64,000 bases of DNA from CAYUXU01 sp964489695 (lineage in GTDB: Bacteria; Bacillota_I; Bacilli_A; Erysipelotrichales; Erysipelotrichaceae), in assembly GCA_964489695.1 (NCBI GenBank), contig CAZAZP010000001.1, forward strand, positions 48,536-112,535. The letters are read 5' to 3'. The translations under genes were made by a program, and so were the position numbers. Positions 25,435 through 34,813 of the stretch are shown piece by piece. Numbering within the stretch: position 1 is the stretch's first letter; each line of letters opens with the position of its first letter. Below the pieces are notes generated by a model that was given only the letters and a program-made list of their open reading frames with translations, had not been told where the DNA came from and searched no databases.

Positions 25435-26745
25435 ATGATTATCGGTACGTTAGCAATTGTCGGGCGTCCGAATGTCGGAAAATCAGCTGTTTTTAATCGT
25501 TTATTAGGGGAACGCAAAGCGATTGTAGCTGATACTCCAGGCGTGACGCGAGATCGACTTTATGGTAAAGCCGAGTGGTTAACTAAAGAATTTAGCATTA
25601 TCGATACTGGTGGTATTCAGTTAGCGGATGCACCGTTTCAAGTAGAAATTCACGCCCAAGTAGAGATTGCATTAGCTGAAGCTGATGCGGTCTTATTGGT
25701 AGTGGATGGTCAAAGTGGGATGACCAATGATGACCAATATATCGCTGGATTATTACAAAAAAGCCAAAAACCGGTTATTTTAGCAGTTAATAAAATTGAT
25801 GATAGTATGTTTTTAGCAGATAAATATGAGTTTTATGCCTTGGGCTTAGGGGAGCCACTAGCTATTAGTGCAACCCACGGAATTGGCTTTGGTGATTTAC
25901 TCGATTTAATCGTAGCTAGTTTTCCACTTAAACAAGTCAATCAACAACCTGAGGCGTTAGCGTTTGCGGTGATTGGCCAACCAAATGTGGGTAAATCATC
26001 GTTAGTTAACGCTCTGTTAAACCAAAAACGGGTCATTGTAAGTGATATACCTGGTACGACGCGCGATGCGGTCGATAGCTTATTTACGTATGAAGAGAAA
26101 GATTATCTAATTATTGATACTGCTGGCATTCGAAAAAGTGGTCGAATCTATGAGAACGTGGAAAAGTATGCGGTGTTACGTGCTTTGGGCGCTATTGAAC
26201 GGAGTAATGTTGTCTTATTTGTCTTAGACGCGGAGCATGGTATCCGCGAACAAGATAAGCACGTGGCGGGTTACGCCCATGAAGCAGGTAAACCAATTAT
26301 TATTATTTATAATAAATGGGATATCAGTGTTGAAAACGAACAGACGCAAACTGATATAACTGACGAAATACGCCAACAATTAGCTTATTTGGTTTATGCA
26401 CCAATTATTTTTGTCTCAGCACTAACTAAGAAGCGGATTCACTTAATTATTCCAATGATCGAAACAGTCTATCAAAATAGCTTAAAACGCATTGATACTA
26501 GTATTGTTAATGAGGTAATTTTAGATGCGCAACGGCTTAATCCACCAAAAACCAGTGATGGTAAACAATTACGGATTTATTACAGCTCACAAGTAGCGGT
26601 GGAGCCTCCCACCTTTGTTATTTTTGTTAATAATGCGTTACTGATGCATTTTTCCTATAAACGATACTTAGAAAACCGCTTAAGAGAAGCTTTTGATTTT
26701 CTAGGCACACCAATTCACTTAATTATTCGTAATCGAGAAAGATAA
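25435..26745 (+). CDS. der: Ribosome-assembly GTPase Der (EngA)
   Basis: Two GTPase domains in tandem, unique to Der: G1 GRPNVGKSAVFNRLLG and GQPNVGKSSLVNALL, G3 DTGGI and DTAGI, G4 NKID and NKWD, followed by a C-terminal KH-like domain. It acts in 50S subunit maturation. 436 aa, as usual. The start directly follows the cmk stop (TAAATG), so the two are translationally coupled. Confidence 0.97.
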   Translation: MIIGTLAIVGRPNVGKSAVFNRLLGERKAIVADTPGVTRDRLYGKAEWLTKEFSIIDTGGIQLADAPFQVEIHAQVEIALAEADAVLLVVDGQSGMTNDDQYIAGLLQKSQKPVILAVNKIDDSMFLADKYEFYALGLGEPLAISATHGIGFGDLLDLIVASFPLKQVNQQPEALAFAVIGQPNVGKSSLVNALLNQKRVIVSDIPGTTRDAVDSLFTYEEKDYLIIDTAGIRKSGRIYENVEKYAVLRALGAIERSNVVLFVLDAEHGIREQDKHVAGYAHEAGKPIIIIYNKWDISVENEQTQTDITDEIRQQLAYLVYAPIIFVSALTKKRIHLIIPMIETVYQNSLKRIDTSIVNEVILDAQRLNPPKTSDGKQLRIYYSSQVAVEPPTFVIFVNNALLMHFSYKRYLENRLREAFDFLGTPIHLIIRNRER

Positions 26746-26757
26746 AAGGAGGAGCAG

Positions 26758-27750
26758 ATGAAAGTAGGCATTTTAGGCAGTGGCAGCTGGGGCACCGCAC
26801 TCGCCCAAGTTTTAGCGGATAATGATCAAGAAGTTTTAATTTGGGGAAAAAATGTTGATGAAGTGGTTGATATTGACCTCTATCATCAAAATTCTAAATA
26901 TTTTAATGATTTAACCATTAATCCCAAAATCAAAGCCACCACTGATATTCAGCGTTTGGTTGGCTCAGATGTCGTGATCATTGCAACACCCTCGCATACG
27001 ATTGCTGCAATGTGTGGTCTTTTAAATCAAACCTTAAAGCAACCAACCATTATCATCAACGTGGCGAAAGGTATTAATGAAGTAACTTTGGAAACCCCCT
27101 TGATTTATATGCAAGCTCATTTAAAACCAGCCATCGCCCGTGGTTTAGTTAGTTTAATTGGACCATCACATGCTGAAGAAGTCATTAAACGCTTACAAAC
27201 CGTAATTACTGCTGTTTCAGCTGATGAAGAGCTCGCAATTGAAATCCAACATTTATTCGCGAATGAATATTTTCGGGTTTATCGAACTGATGATATTATC
27301 GGTGCTGAAATTGGAGCAGCTTTAAAAAACGTAATTGCGATTGCAAGTGGGATTTTAACCGGTATTGGGCTCGGTGATAATGCGCGGGCCGCTTTAATCA
27401 CCCGCGGCTTAAATGAAATGAAACTGTTTGGAGTCGCCCTCGGAGGTAGGGAAGAGACATTTTCAGGGTTAACGGGTTTGGGTGATTTGATTGTTACTTG
27501 TACTAGTAAAAATTCACGTAATTTTCAAGCAGGCTATTTAATTGGTAAGCATAACTCAGCTAGTGTTTTTTGGAATAATAATACTGCAACAGTCGAAGGG
27601 GTTAAAGCGACGAAAACAATTTTCGAAATGAGTAAGAAAATGAATCTAACGATGCCGATTACAGAACAAGTTTTTAATGTTCTTTATCAAAATCAGATTC
27701 CAAGTGATGCTGTTAATCGCCTAATGTTACGTCGTTTAAAAGAAGAATAA
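26758..27750 (+). CDS. gpsA: Glycerol-3-phosphate dehydrogenase [NAD(P)+]
   Basis: Reduces dihydroxyacetone phosphate to sn-glycerol 3-phosphate for phospholipid synthesis. Rossmann motif GILGSGSWGTALA at residues 4-16, VIIATPSHTI, VAKGIN, LIGPSHAEEV, the catalytic lysine in ALKNVIAIASG, and GLTGLGDLIVTCTS. 330 aa. It sits 12 nt after der behind AAAAGGAGGAG. Confidence 0.97.
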   Translation: MKVGILGSGSWGTALAQVLADNDQEVLIWGKNVDEVVDIDLYHQNSKYFNDLTINPKIKATTDIQRLVGSDVVIIATPSHTIAAMCGLLNQTLKQPTIIINVAKGINEVTLETPLIYMQAHLKPAIARGLVSLIGPSHAEEVIKRLQTVITAVSADEELAIEIQHLFANEYFRVYRTDDIIGAEIGAALKNVIAIASGILTGIGLGDNARAALITRGLNEMKLFGVALGGREETFSGLTGLGDLIVTCTSKNSRNFQAGYLIGKHNSASVFWNNNTATVEGVKATKTIFEMSKKMNLTMPITEQVFNVLYQNQIPSDAVNRLMLRRLKEE

Positions 27751-27752
27751 AA

Positions 27753-27768
27753 CCTAAGCTGGCTTAGG
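27753..27768 (+). repeat. Small inverted repeat after gpsA (weak terminator candidate)
   Basis: CCTAAG-CTGG-CTTAGG can form a hairpin, but no T run follows, so termination is doubtful. Confidence 0.35.
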
Positions 27769-27777
27769 CGGTAAGAT

Positions 27778-27806
27778 TGCTATCATGGCTAAATAATGAT
27801 AGAATA
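27778..27806 (+). promoter_or_regulatory. Promoter of the HU gene
   Basis: TTGCTA and TAGAAT separated by 17 nt, with a TGA before the -10 (extended form). It lies 21 nt ahead of the HU start, with GGAGG in between. Confidence 0.75.
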
Positions 27807-27827
27807 TACAAGCAAATGGAGGTAATT

Positions 27828-28112
27828 ATGCAAGAAAATGTAAATAAAAAAAGCTTAGCAGATGCAATTGCTGAAGCCTATGATTTAACCAAAAAAGATG
27901 CCTTAGGCATTGTTGATTTAGTATTTGATGAGATTACTAGTGCGTTAACTGCTGGTAATAAGGCTGATATCGCTGGTTTTGGTAAGTTTGAGATTAAAGC
28001 TCGCGCTGAACGTATGGGAATTAATCCAGCGACCAAAGAACAAATTACGATTAAAGCTAGTAAGGCCCCTGGTTTTAAAGCTGCTAAGGCCTTAAAAGAA
28101 GCTGTCAAGTAA
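27828..28112 (+). CDS. hup: HU-family DNA-binding protein
   Basis: A 94-aa nucleoid protein. It shows the dimerisation helices (LADAIAEAYDLTKKDALGIVDLVFDEI), GFGKFEIKARAERMGINPAT with the arm-tip Asn-Pro, and the C-terminal APGFKAAKALKEA. I chose the ATG at 27828, which has GGAGG upstream; the frame opens earlier at a GTG, but that would add an unrelated leader. It has its own good promoter. In Bacillus, hbs also lies downstream of gpsA. Confidence 0.95.
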   Translation: MQENVNKKSLADAIAEAYDLTKKDALGIVDLVFDEITSALTAGNKADIAGFGKFEIKARAERMGINPATKEQITIKASKAPGFKAAKALKEAVK

Positions 28113-28127
28113 CCTAGGAGAACGATT

Positions 28128-28796
28128 ATGTTTTATTATCTACTTGCGTTTTTAATTATGACAATCGCTACTACTGGTGTTCAAAGCAAGTTTGCTAAAT
28201 ACCGACTAGTACCGGTTGATTCAGGAATAAGCGGTCAAGAAACAGCTCGTCGCATCTTAGATTATAATGGTTTAACGAATGTAACCATTCAACCTGTTGA
28301 TCAAGGTGTACTATCGGATTTCTATGATCCTAAAAGTAAATCAGTTCATTTATCACCTGATGTTTATAGCGGTCATAGTATCGTTTCAGTAGCAGTTGCT
28401 GCCCATGAAGTAGGCCATGCGATTCAACATCAAGCAAAATATGGCTATTTAGCCTTAAGAAACAATCTCTTACCAGTAGCCATTTTAGGCTCAAATTTAG
28501 GCTGGATCGCACTATTTATTGGCTTTATCGCAAATTTTGAACCAGTATTTTATGTTGGAGTTGGTTTAGTCTTATTATTAGCCTTATTCCAATTAGTAAC
28601 CTTACCAGTGGAACTTGACGCTTCAAAAAGAGCAGCGGTGATGCTAAAAGAATTGAAAATTGTGCGCGATGATGAATTACCTGATGTTAAGTCGATGTTA
28701 AATGCGGCCGCCTTTACTTATATCGCCGCCTTACTTTCAACCGTCTTACAACTCTTACGCTTTGTCTCAATGAATAAACGTCAAAATAATAAATAG
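28128..28796 (+). CDS. Zinc metallopeptidase, YugP family (membrane)
   Basis: A 222-aa membrane protein with a zinc-protease HEVGH motif (H93, E94, H97) in AVAAHEVGHAIQH. One N-terminal helix and two or three helices after the active site are visible (LGWIALFIGFIA, VLLLALFQLV and a C-terminal pair). PVELDASKRA and DVKSMLNAAAFTYIAAL match the YugP (DUF neutral zinc metallopeptidase 2) family. Substrates are not known. It follows HU by 15 nt behind AGGAGA with no terminator, so the two may be co-transcribed. Confidence 0.9.
   Translation: MFYYLLAFLIMTIATTGVQSKFAKYRLVPVDSGISGQETARRILDYNGLTNVTIQPVDQGVLSDFYDPKSKSVHLSPDVYSGHSIVSVAVAAHEVGHAIQHQAKYGYLALRNNLLPVAILGSNLGWIALFIGFIANFEPVFYVGVGLVLLLALFQLVTLPVELDASKRAAVMLKELKIVRDDELPDVKSMLNAAAFTYIAALLSTVLQLLRFVSMNKRQNNK
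28762..28790 (+). promoter_or_regulatory. Possible promoter for the secreted-protein gene
   Basis: TTGTCT (28762-28767) and AATAAT (28785-28790) with a 17-nt spacer, inside the end of the protease gene. Transcription would start just before the hairpin at 28803. Confidence 0.4.
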
Positions 28797-28802
28797 GACT
28801 TT

Positions 28803-28841
28803 AACTCCTTTCTTCTTATGTATAAGTAGAAAGGAGTTTTT
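28803..28841 (+). terminator. Hairpin holding the next gene's Shine-Dalgarno; terminator-like
   Basis: AACTCCTTTC (28803-28812) pairs perfectly with GAAAGGAGTT (28829-28838); the loop is 16 nt and five T residues follow. The right arm contains AAAGGAG, the ribosome binding site of the gene starting at 28845. It may be an intrinsic terminator for the protease gene, a translation-blocking element, or both. Confidence 0.7.
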
Positions 28842-28844
28842 CTG

Positions 28845-29855
28845 TTGAAAGCAAAGTTAGCTGTTTTATTTTGTGTCATCATGACGATCACTTTAGTCAA
28901 AAGTTCAATTTCGTCTTATGCCATTGAAACATTATCTAAACAAAAATTACCCTACGAAATTTTAAAAATAGAAGTCCAGGACCGTAATTTAATCATCAAA
29001 GGCTGGGCTTTTTTAAATGCTAAACAACATTTTCTCGATGAAAGTACTCATAGTTATCAAATCATTGCTAAATCAGCAACCCAAGAACAAGTTTTTAGTG
29101 GTCGCCAACTAACCGGCAGTCAAACCGAAAATATGAAATATGGCACGGTGCGAGCCTGTCAAGCGACTGAGTTTCAGCAAGATGCAGCTGTTTGTTATTA
29201 TAATTATGAAAACGTTGGTTTTGAGTTTAAAATCCCCTTATTAAACTTTGAAGTAGGGGAGACCTATCAATTTGATTTAATTGTAGAAGGTAAGCTAATC
29301 AAACAAAGTTATAAAATACCAATTTATTATCCTTTACCAAATGACTTAATTTTCACTTTAAATAATCTCAATTATCAAGTGATCTCACGTTTAGAAGACT
29401 CTAACATCACGGTAACACATGAGATGGTCATAGTCCGCGAGGGGACAACTAAAACTAGCAAACAACAAAAAGGCACGATTTCTTGTGGAGCTAGTTATGG
29501 TAGCTACTTATATTATTTAAATGGCACCACCTTTAAACATGTTTTAGAACGAAAAGTAGTAGGTGAGAACACCTACTACCGGGTTAGTGGCCAACAAACA
29601 TCTTGCTTAGCTGGTAAATTACAAATGATAGAAGGTACTAGTGTTTCACCAGCCTGGATTTTAAGTAACTTCATTGATTATAGTGGTATTCCGTTACGAC
29701 TTTCAATTAATTATGATGTAAGTCAAATAACGTACCGTTTCATTGATTATAACGCTGTGCTTAATGATCCCTTAATTCCCGCCTTATGGAGCAAAGAACA
29801 ACTAATTCAGTTATTTAAAGCCGATCAAATCATCTTTAGTACAAGATTAGATTAA
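28845..29855 (+). CDS. Secreted or membrane-anchored protein of unknown function
   Basis: 336 aa with a signal-peptide-like start (two lysines, then a hydrophobic stretch to about residue 20, possible cleavage near SSYA). The mature part looks beta-rich. It opens with LKIEVQDRNLIIKGWAF, a GWAF-type module, and has four mature cysteines in two pairs (C104 and C115 region; C222 and C249 region) that could form disulphides. The start is TTG, 8 nt after a GGAG buried in a hairpin. A bidirectional terminator follows. I do not recognise the family; an envelope or adhesion role is only a guess. Confidence 0.75.
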   Translation: MKAKLAVLFCVIMTITLVKSSISSYAIETLSKQKLPYEILKIEVQDRNLIIKGWAFLNAKQHFLDESTHSYQIIAKSATQEQVFSGRQLTGSQTENMKYGTVRACQATEFQQDAAVCYYNYENVGFEFKIPLLNFEVGETYQFDLIVEGKLIKQSYKIPIYYPLPNDLIFTLNNLNYQVISRLEDSNITVTHEMVIVREGTTKTSKQQKGTISCGASYGSYLYYLNGTTFKHVLERKVVGENTYYRVSGQQTSCLAGKLQMIEGTSVSPAWILSNFIDYSGIPLRLSINYDVSQITYRFIDYNAVLNDPLIPALWSKEQLIQLFKADQIIFSTRLD

Positions 29856-29913
29856 CTTCGCATAATGTATATTATGTAAATTATTAGTCGGAAGATTATT
29901 TAGTTTAGGTTAG

Positions 29914-29951
29914 AAACAAGTCCCCTCTGACTACGGGGGACTTGTTTTATT
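29914..29951. terminator. Bidirectional terminator between the secreted-protein gene and deoB
   Basis: AAACAAGTCCCC pairs with GGGGACTTGTTT around a ten-base loop, with T-rich sequence on both outgoing sides. It overlaps the end of deoB. Confidence 0.9.
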
Positions 29952-31128
29952 TTAAGTAAGGTAAGTAAGATTCACCGTTTTCGGGTAGCTTAACATTAAA
30001 GTTATCCGCGATAGTTGCACCAATTGAAGCAAATGTCGTACTAAACGGTACATTACCAGCGCCCCGATGTTTTTTCGAATAGAATAAAATTGGAATCATT
30101 TCACGAGTATGATCGGTTCCAGTATGGGTTGGATCATTACCATGATCAGCTGTAATAATTAATAAATCTTCGTCTGTTAATTCAGCTAATAAAAGGCCGA
30201 GATTTTTATCAAAGTTTTCCAATTCTTGCGCATAACCGACTGGATTACGCCGATGACCCCATAACGCATCAAAATCGACTAAATTAGTAAATAATAAGCC
30301 AGTAAACTCACGTTTTGCTAATTCAATGGTTTGTTCCATCCCATGGACACTAGATTTGGATTTATGGGTTTCAGTAATACCTTCAGCATCAAAGATATCA
30401 TAGATTTTACCCACTGCGATGACATCATAGTTTTCGTCCTTTAAGCTATCTAAGACCGTTTTACCACTAGGTTTTAAGGCGTAGTCGTGACGATTACTAG
30501 TTCGTTGAAACTCCCCTCTTTTTTCACCGATAAAAGGCCGAGCAATAATTCTCCCGACTTTCCAAGCATCTTTCATAGTAATTTCACGAGCTATTTCACA
30601 ACAACGATATAGTTCATCTAAGCCAAAATGTGTTTCATGCGCTGCAATCTGTAAAACTGAATCTGCCGAAGTATAAACAATCATTTTTCCCGATTTGATG
30701 TGTTCTTCTCCTAGTTCATCAATGATTTCAGTGCCACTAGCTGAATAATTACCGAGAATTTCATGGCCAGTTTTAGCCACGAGCTCTGCAATTAAATCAT
30801 TCGGGAAACCCGTTTCGGTAAAGGTTATAAAGGGTTTATCGATGTAAAGTCCCATAATTTCCCAGTGGCCAGTCATTGTATCTTTACCTAAGCTTTTTTC
30901 AGCTGCTTTACCAAAATACGCTAAGGGATTTTTTACTGGTGAAACGCCCATGGTGGGATGTAAGTTGCCTAAACCTAAGGACGCTAAATTAGGCACATTA
31001 AGCCCCCCTACTGCCAAAGCGGTATGGCCTAAAGTATCCGTATTTAGGTCGCCATATTTTTCTGCATCAGCGCTGGCTCCAACACCAAATGAATCTAAAA
31101 CTATCGTGATAATTCGCTTGTATTTCAT
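29947..31128 (-). CDS. deoB: Phosphopentomutase
   Basis: Interconverts (deoxy)ribose 1- and 5-phosphate in nucleoside salvage. Alkaline-phosphatase superfamily metal motifs: [13 protein letters not shown] at the N-terminus, GHWEIMG, and [18 protein letters not shown] near the C-terminus. The 393-aa length is usual. GTGGAGG lies before the ATG. Cytidine deaminase (61.2 kb) belongs to the same salvage route. It lies next to xerD, as drm does next to ripX in Bacillus. Confidence 0.97.
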   Translation of the reverse strand: MKYKRIITIVLDSFGVGASADAEKYGDLNTDTLGHTALAVGGLNVPNLASLGLGNLHPTMGVSPVKNPLAYFGKAAEKSLGKDTMTGHWEIMGLYIDKPFITFTETGFPNDLIAELVAKTGHEILGNYSASGTEIIDELGEEHIKSGKMIVYTSADSVLQIAAHETHFGLDELYRCCEIAREITMKDAWKVGRIIARPFIGEKRGEFQRTSNRHDYALKPSGKTVLDSLKDENYDVIAVGKIYDIFDAEGITETHKSKSSVHGMEQTIELAKREFTGLLFTNLVDFDALWGHRRNPVGYAQELENFDKNLGLLLAELTDEDLLIITADHGNDPTHTGTDHTREMIPILFYSKKHRGAGNVPFSTTFASIGATIADNFNVKLPENGESYLPYLK

Positions 31129-31183
31129 AATTTTCCTCCACTTAAATCAGTTTATCACATTTTTAATTACTTTGGCTGGCTGA

Positions 31184-32098
31184 TTATTCATCTTTAGGTT
31201 TTTTGAGACTAAAATCAGTACTTTTAGGGTGAAATTTATCGTAAATATTTATCAAACGTTGATCTGCAATGTGCGTATAAATCTGGGTAGTTGTCACATT
31301 AGCATGACCTAGTAATTCTTGAACAATTCGTAAATCAGCTTCATTGGCTAATAAATCGGTCGCGAAAGTATGACGAAAACTATGGGGTGAAAGTTCCGGA
31401 TTTAAACCAGCAATTTTTAGTTGCTTTTTCATGGTTAACCAAACATATTGCCGTGAAATTGGTTGACCGTTAGGTTTTATGAAAATTAAGGGGTGCTTTT
31501 GTTGGTTCCAATTTTGGCGTAAGGTTAAATACGTGGTTAAAACATTTAAAGAATATTCAGCTAAAGGAACAATCCGTTCTTTATGACCTTTCCCAATAAT
31601 CTTTAACATCAGGTTGCTGGTATTTAGTTCTTGAAAAGTTAGATTGACTAGTTCACTTACCCGTAAGCCGGTGGCATAAAGCATTTCAAAGATGGCTCGA
31701 TGAAAAATATCTTTGTCCGTCTGAGTAAAAGTTGCAAAAAAGGCTGCCAATTCAGTTGGTTTGAAATATCCAGGTAAAGATTGCTTTACCTGAATAGTTT
31801 TTAACTTAATGGCGGGATTATTAAATTGCGGATAAGTACTAGCTATATAGTTATGAAAGCTACGAATAATTGATAGGCTTTGCGCAATGGTACGGGCTTT
31901 ATAGTGATCATGTAATTGATTTAAATAGTTTAAAATATGAGCTGTTTCTAGCCCTTCTAGCTGGTCAATTCCTTCGTTAGCTAAATAGGTCTGGTATTGT
32001 TTTAAAACCACTTGATAACGATCAACGGTGGTTTTGGCCTTCATTTGGTTAACGATTAAATATTGTAGGTAATCATTAATGGCTTCAGTTAATTTCAT
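31184..32098 (-). CDS. xerD: Tyrosine recombinase XerD
   Basis: Resolves chromosome dimers at dif with its partner. The full catalytic set is visible: R146 (TGLRVSELV), K170 (IIGKGHKER), H239 and R242 (HSFRHTFATDL), H265 (LGHANV) and nucleophile Y274 (TTQIYTH). A SAM-like N-terminal core-binding domain precedes it. 304 aa. The place next to deoB and the standard length favour XerD over a phage integrase. Confidence 0.92.
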   Translation of the reverse strand: MKLTEAINDYLQYLIVNQMKAKTTVDRYQVVLKQYQTYLANEGIDQLEGLETAHILNYLNQLHDHYKARTIAQSLSIIRSFHNYIASTYPQFNNPAIKLKTIQVKQSLPGYFKPTELAAFFATFTQTDKDIFHRAIFEMLYATGLRVSELVNLTFQELNTSNLMLKIIGKGHKERIVPLAEYSLNVLTTYLTLRQNWNQQKHPLIFIKPNGQPISRQYVWLTMKKQLKIAGLNPELSPHSFRHTFATDLLANEADLRIVQELLGHANVTTTQIYTHIADQRLINIYDKFHPKSTDFSLKKPKDE

Positions 32099-32111
32099 GA
32101 GCTTACCTCAC

Positions 32112-33170
32112 TTAAAATAAGGTTAATTGGGTCGTATATTCAGTTTCTGGCTTTAAGTTAGTTAATGCTATTCCCACAAGACGCACCGGTTCTTCCGTAT
32201 AGTTTTGATCAAATAAAGCGAGTGCTTCCGCAATAATCTCGGGATAAGAAGTTAAGAAGTAAGTTAAAGTTTTAGATTTATTGACAGTCGTAAAATCCGC
32301 ATATCTGATCGTGACCGTGATGGTATTTGCGACTAATTGTTGGCGATTTAAACGTTTTACTAGCTTTTTAGCTAAGTGGTAAAACATATCCGCAATGACT
32401 TGATAATCCGCAATATCCTCCATAAAGGTGCTAGATTGACTGATGGATTTGATATCAGTTTCACTGCTGATTTCACTACTCCCCTGCCCTAACGCATAGT
32501 CAAGAAAAACAGTCGTATTTTTCCCAAAAATTGGTACTAAAAGTTCAACTTGATTATATTGAGCTAAGTCACCAATCGTAAAAATATTTAGTTTCTTAAG
32601 TTTTTGAGCAGTTACTTTTCCTACACCATGCATTTTTTCAATTGGGATCGGCCAAAGTTTACTTTCAATTTCATTTGGGCGAATAATTGAAATACCTTGG
32701 GGTTTAAAGAGATCACTCGCCATTTTGGCTAAAAACTTATTATAACTAATACCAATACTGCAAGGTAACTGAAGTTGTTCTAATAAATCTTTCTGTATCG
32801 TAAAGGCTAAATCAAGCGGTTTATCTTGCGTTAAGTAAGCGGATAAATCTAAGTATCCTTCATCAATACTAGCTGGCTCAATCAGCGTGGTATATTTGGT
32901 TAAATACGTAAAAAACTGTTTGGATAACGCTTGATAATAACTAAAATCTGGTGGTACAACCACTAAACCGGGATAAACTGCTACGGCTTGGCTAACTGGC
33001 ATCCCACTATGGATTAGGAAAGCTCGTGCTTCATAAGAAGCGGTAGTAATCACACTCCGGCGACTAGTTCCAGCCACAACTAATGGTTTACCTTGCAACT
33101 CTGGATGACGAATGAGTTCAGCACTGGCATAAAAAGCGTTTAAATCAATATGAAAGATTAATTGTTCCAT
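32112..33170 (-). CDS. dinB: DNA polymerase IV (Y family)
   Basis: Translesion polymerase. The palm motifs FHIDLNAFYASAE (D9) and ASIDEGYLDLS carry the catalytic acids. GKPLVVAG, GISYNKFLAKMASD and a helix-hairpin-helix (IEKMHGVGKVTAQKL) follow, then the little-finger domain. At 352 aa, with no sign of the UmuC-type tail; a beta-clamp-binding end (TTQLTLF) is present. It overlaps recN by 13 nt, which joins two damage-response genes. Confidence 0.95.
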   Translation of the reverse strand: MEQLIFHIDLNAFYASAELIRHPELQGKPLVVAGTSRRSVITTASYEARAFLIHSGMPVSQAVAVYPGLVVVPPDFSYYQALSKQFFTYLTKYTTLIEPASIDEGYLDLSAYLTQDKPLDLAFTIQKDLLEQLQLPCSIGISYNKFLAKMASDLFKPQGISIIRPNEIESKLWPIPIEKMHGVGKVTAQKLKKLNIFTIGDLAQYNQVELLVPIFGKNTTVFLDYALGQGSSEISSETDIKSISQSSTFMEDIADYQVIADMFYHLAKKLVKRLNRQQLVANTITVTIRYADFTTVNKSKTLTYFLTSYPEIIAEALALFDQNYTEEPVRLVGIALTNLKPETEYTTQLTLF

Positions 33171-34813
33171 AACTGTTGGTTTTGGTCATATAATTCTCGA
33201 GCGGCATTGACAGCTTTTTCCGTGGTATTACCAGTTGACATAAAAGCCAGCTCATTAATTACTTCTTCAGCTGATAACGCAACTACTGCGGTTAAAGTTT
33301 GTTTATCATCCGCCATTTTTTTAACTTGATAATGTTGTTGGGCGATCGAGGCGACTTGCGGTAAGTGGGTAATTGCTAAAACTTGGGTGCTTTGGGCTAA
33401 ATCACGCATTTTATGGCCGATGGCATTAGCTACTTTTCCACTTAAACCGGTATCAATTTCATCAAAAATGATAGTACTGATGCCCTGTAAACGCGAAAAG
33501 ATCGCTTTTAAACCTAACATGACGCGAGATAGTTCTCCACCACTCGCCACTTTTGCCAGTGGTCCCAGTGATTGACCAATATTGGTCGTCAAATAAAACT
33601 CGACTTTATCACTACCAGAATTTGATAATTTCGCTGGTGAAAAGACAACTTGGAAACGGGCATGAGGTAATTCTAAGCTAGTAAAATGTTGGCTAATCGC
33701 CTGTTCTAAGCGCTGCGCAGCCTCATGACGTGAGCTAGATAGTTTTTCAGCTAGTTGTTCAGCTTGGTTAGCTAATTCTTGCACTTTTGTTTCAGCGGCT
33801 GATAAACTGGCTTGCTGGTTTTGATAGGCAGCAATCTTATCTGTAAAGATTTGTTTTTGCTTTAAAACGGCAGCTAAATCATTACCGTATTTCCGCTTTA
33901 ATTTGTTTAATACAAAAAGTCGTTCATTTAAAGCATTAAAGTTCACTTCATCAAAATCTAATTGAGCCACATATTGATTCGCTGTTTGGTTTAGTTCTTC
34001 CAAATCAAAATAATTTGAGGTTAATTGTTCAATCATTTGATTAATAGTTGGATTCAAATTAATCTTTTCTAATTCATTTTTTAAGTTAAATAATTTCTCT
34101 AAAATACCGTTATTTTCATTTAACTGGTTTTGAGTTAACTCTAAAACTTGAAATATCTTTTCTGCCGCATTAAATTCTTTAATTTTGGCTTCCAATTCAG
34201 CTTCTTCGTCAAGTTTTGGATCAATCGCTCGGATTTCTTGTAGCTGAAATTCAATATACTCGATTTCATCAGCACTAAGGTGCTGTTCAGTGAGTTCAGT
34301 TAAAGCTTTCAGCGCGGCTTGATATTCACGATAACAAGTTTGATATTCATTCATTAACGCATTTGGGCCGATATAATTATCTAGTAATTTAATATGAGAT
34401 TTTTCATCTAATAAATATTGACTTTCTTTTTGATTATGAATGTCAATAACTTCAGCAAACAAATCTTTTAATAAGCTAATATTAATGCTTCGATGGTTGA
34501 GTTTCGTGACAGTTTTACCACCACGATTGATTTCCTTTGTAATGATAATTTGGTCATCATCAAAACCAAGTTCTTGAAATTTAGCCCGACTCGGATGTCC
34601 GGATAAATCAAAAAGCCCTTCAATAATAGCTTGATCAGCTTGTTCACGAATTACGGCATCCGATGTTCGTCCACCAGTTAAAATCGCAATCGCATCGATG
34701 ATAATTGACTTACCAGCACCCGTTTCACCAGTAAAGACACTAAAACCGGGTTTAAAATCAAGCGAAAGCTCATCAATTAAAATGTAGTCTTTAATCCATA
34801 AATGCTGAAGCAT
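33158..34813 (-). CDS. recN: DNA repair protein RecN
   Basis: SMC-like ATPase for double-strand-break repair. Walker A GETGAGKS (29-36), long coiled coils with short central turn, ABC signature VASGGELSRVMLGLK and Walker B IIFDEIDTGLSG. 551 aa. The start shares its A with the dxs stop (TAATG) behind GGAGG. The usual argR and tlyA genes between dxs and recN are missing here. Confidence 0.96.
   Translation of the reverse strand: MLQHLWIKDYILIDELSLDFKPGFSVFTGETGAGKSIIIDAIAILTGGRTSDAVIREQADQAIIEGLFDLSGHPSRAKFQELGFDDDQIIITKEINRGGKTVTKLNHRSINISLLKDLFAEVIDIHNQKESQYLLDEKSHIKLLDNYIGPNALMNEYQTCYREYQAALKALTELTEQHLSADEIEYIEFQLQEIRAIDPKLDEEAELEAKIKEFNAAEKIFQVLELTQNQLNENNGILEKLFNLKNELEKINLNPTINQMIEQLTSNYFDLEELNQTANQYVAQLDFDEVNFNALNERLFVLNKLKRKYGNDLAAVLKQKQIFTDKIAAYQNQQASLSAAETKVQELANQAEQLAEKLSSSRHEAAQRLEQAISQHFTSLELPHARFQVVFSPAKLSNSGSDKVEFYLTTNIGQSLGPLAKVASGGELSRVMLGLKAIFSRLQGISTIIFDEIDTGLSGKVANAIGHKMRDLAQSTQVLAITHLPQVASIAQQHYQVKKMADDKQTLTAVVALSAEEVINELAFMSTGNTTEKAVNAARELYDQNQQLWNN

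Noticed and set aside
27878..28108. Antisense frame opposite the HU gene
   Set aside because: HU on the plus strand is unmistakable and the antisense product is a hydrophobic shadow.
31184..32098. Tyrosine recombinase as a mobile-element integrase
   Set aside because: Its length, catalytic set and place beside deoB match chromosomal XerD, and no attachment site or element genes lie around it.
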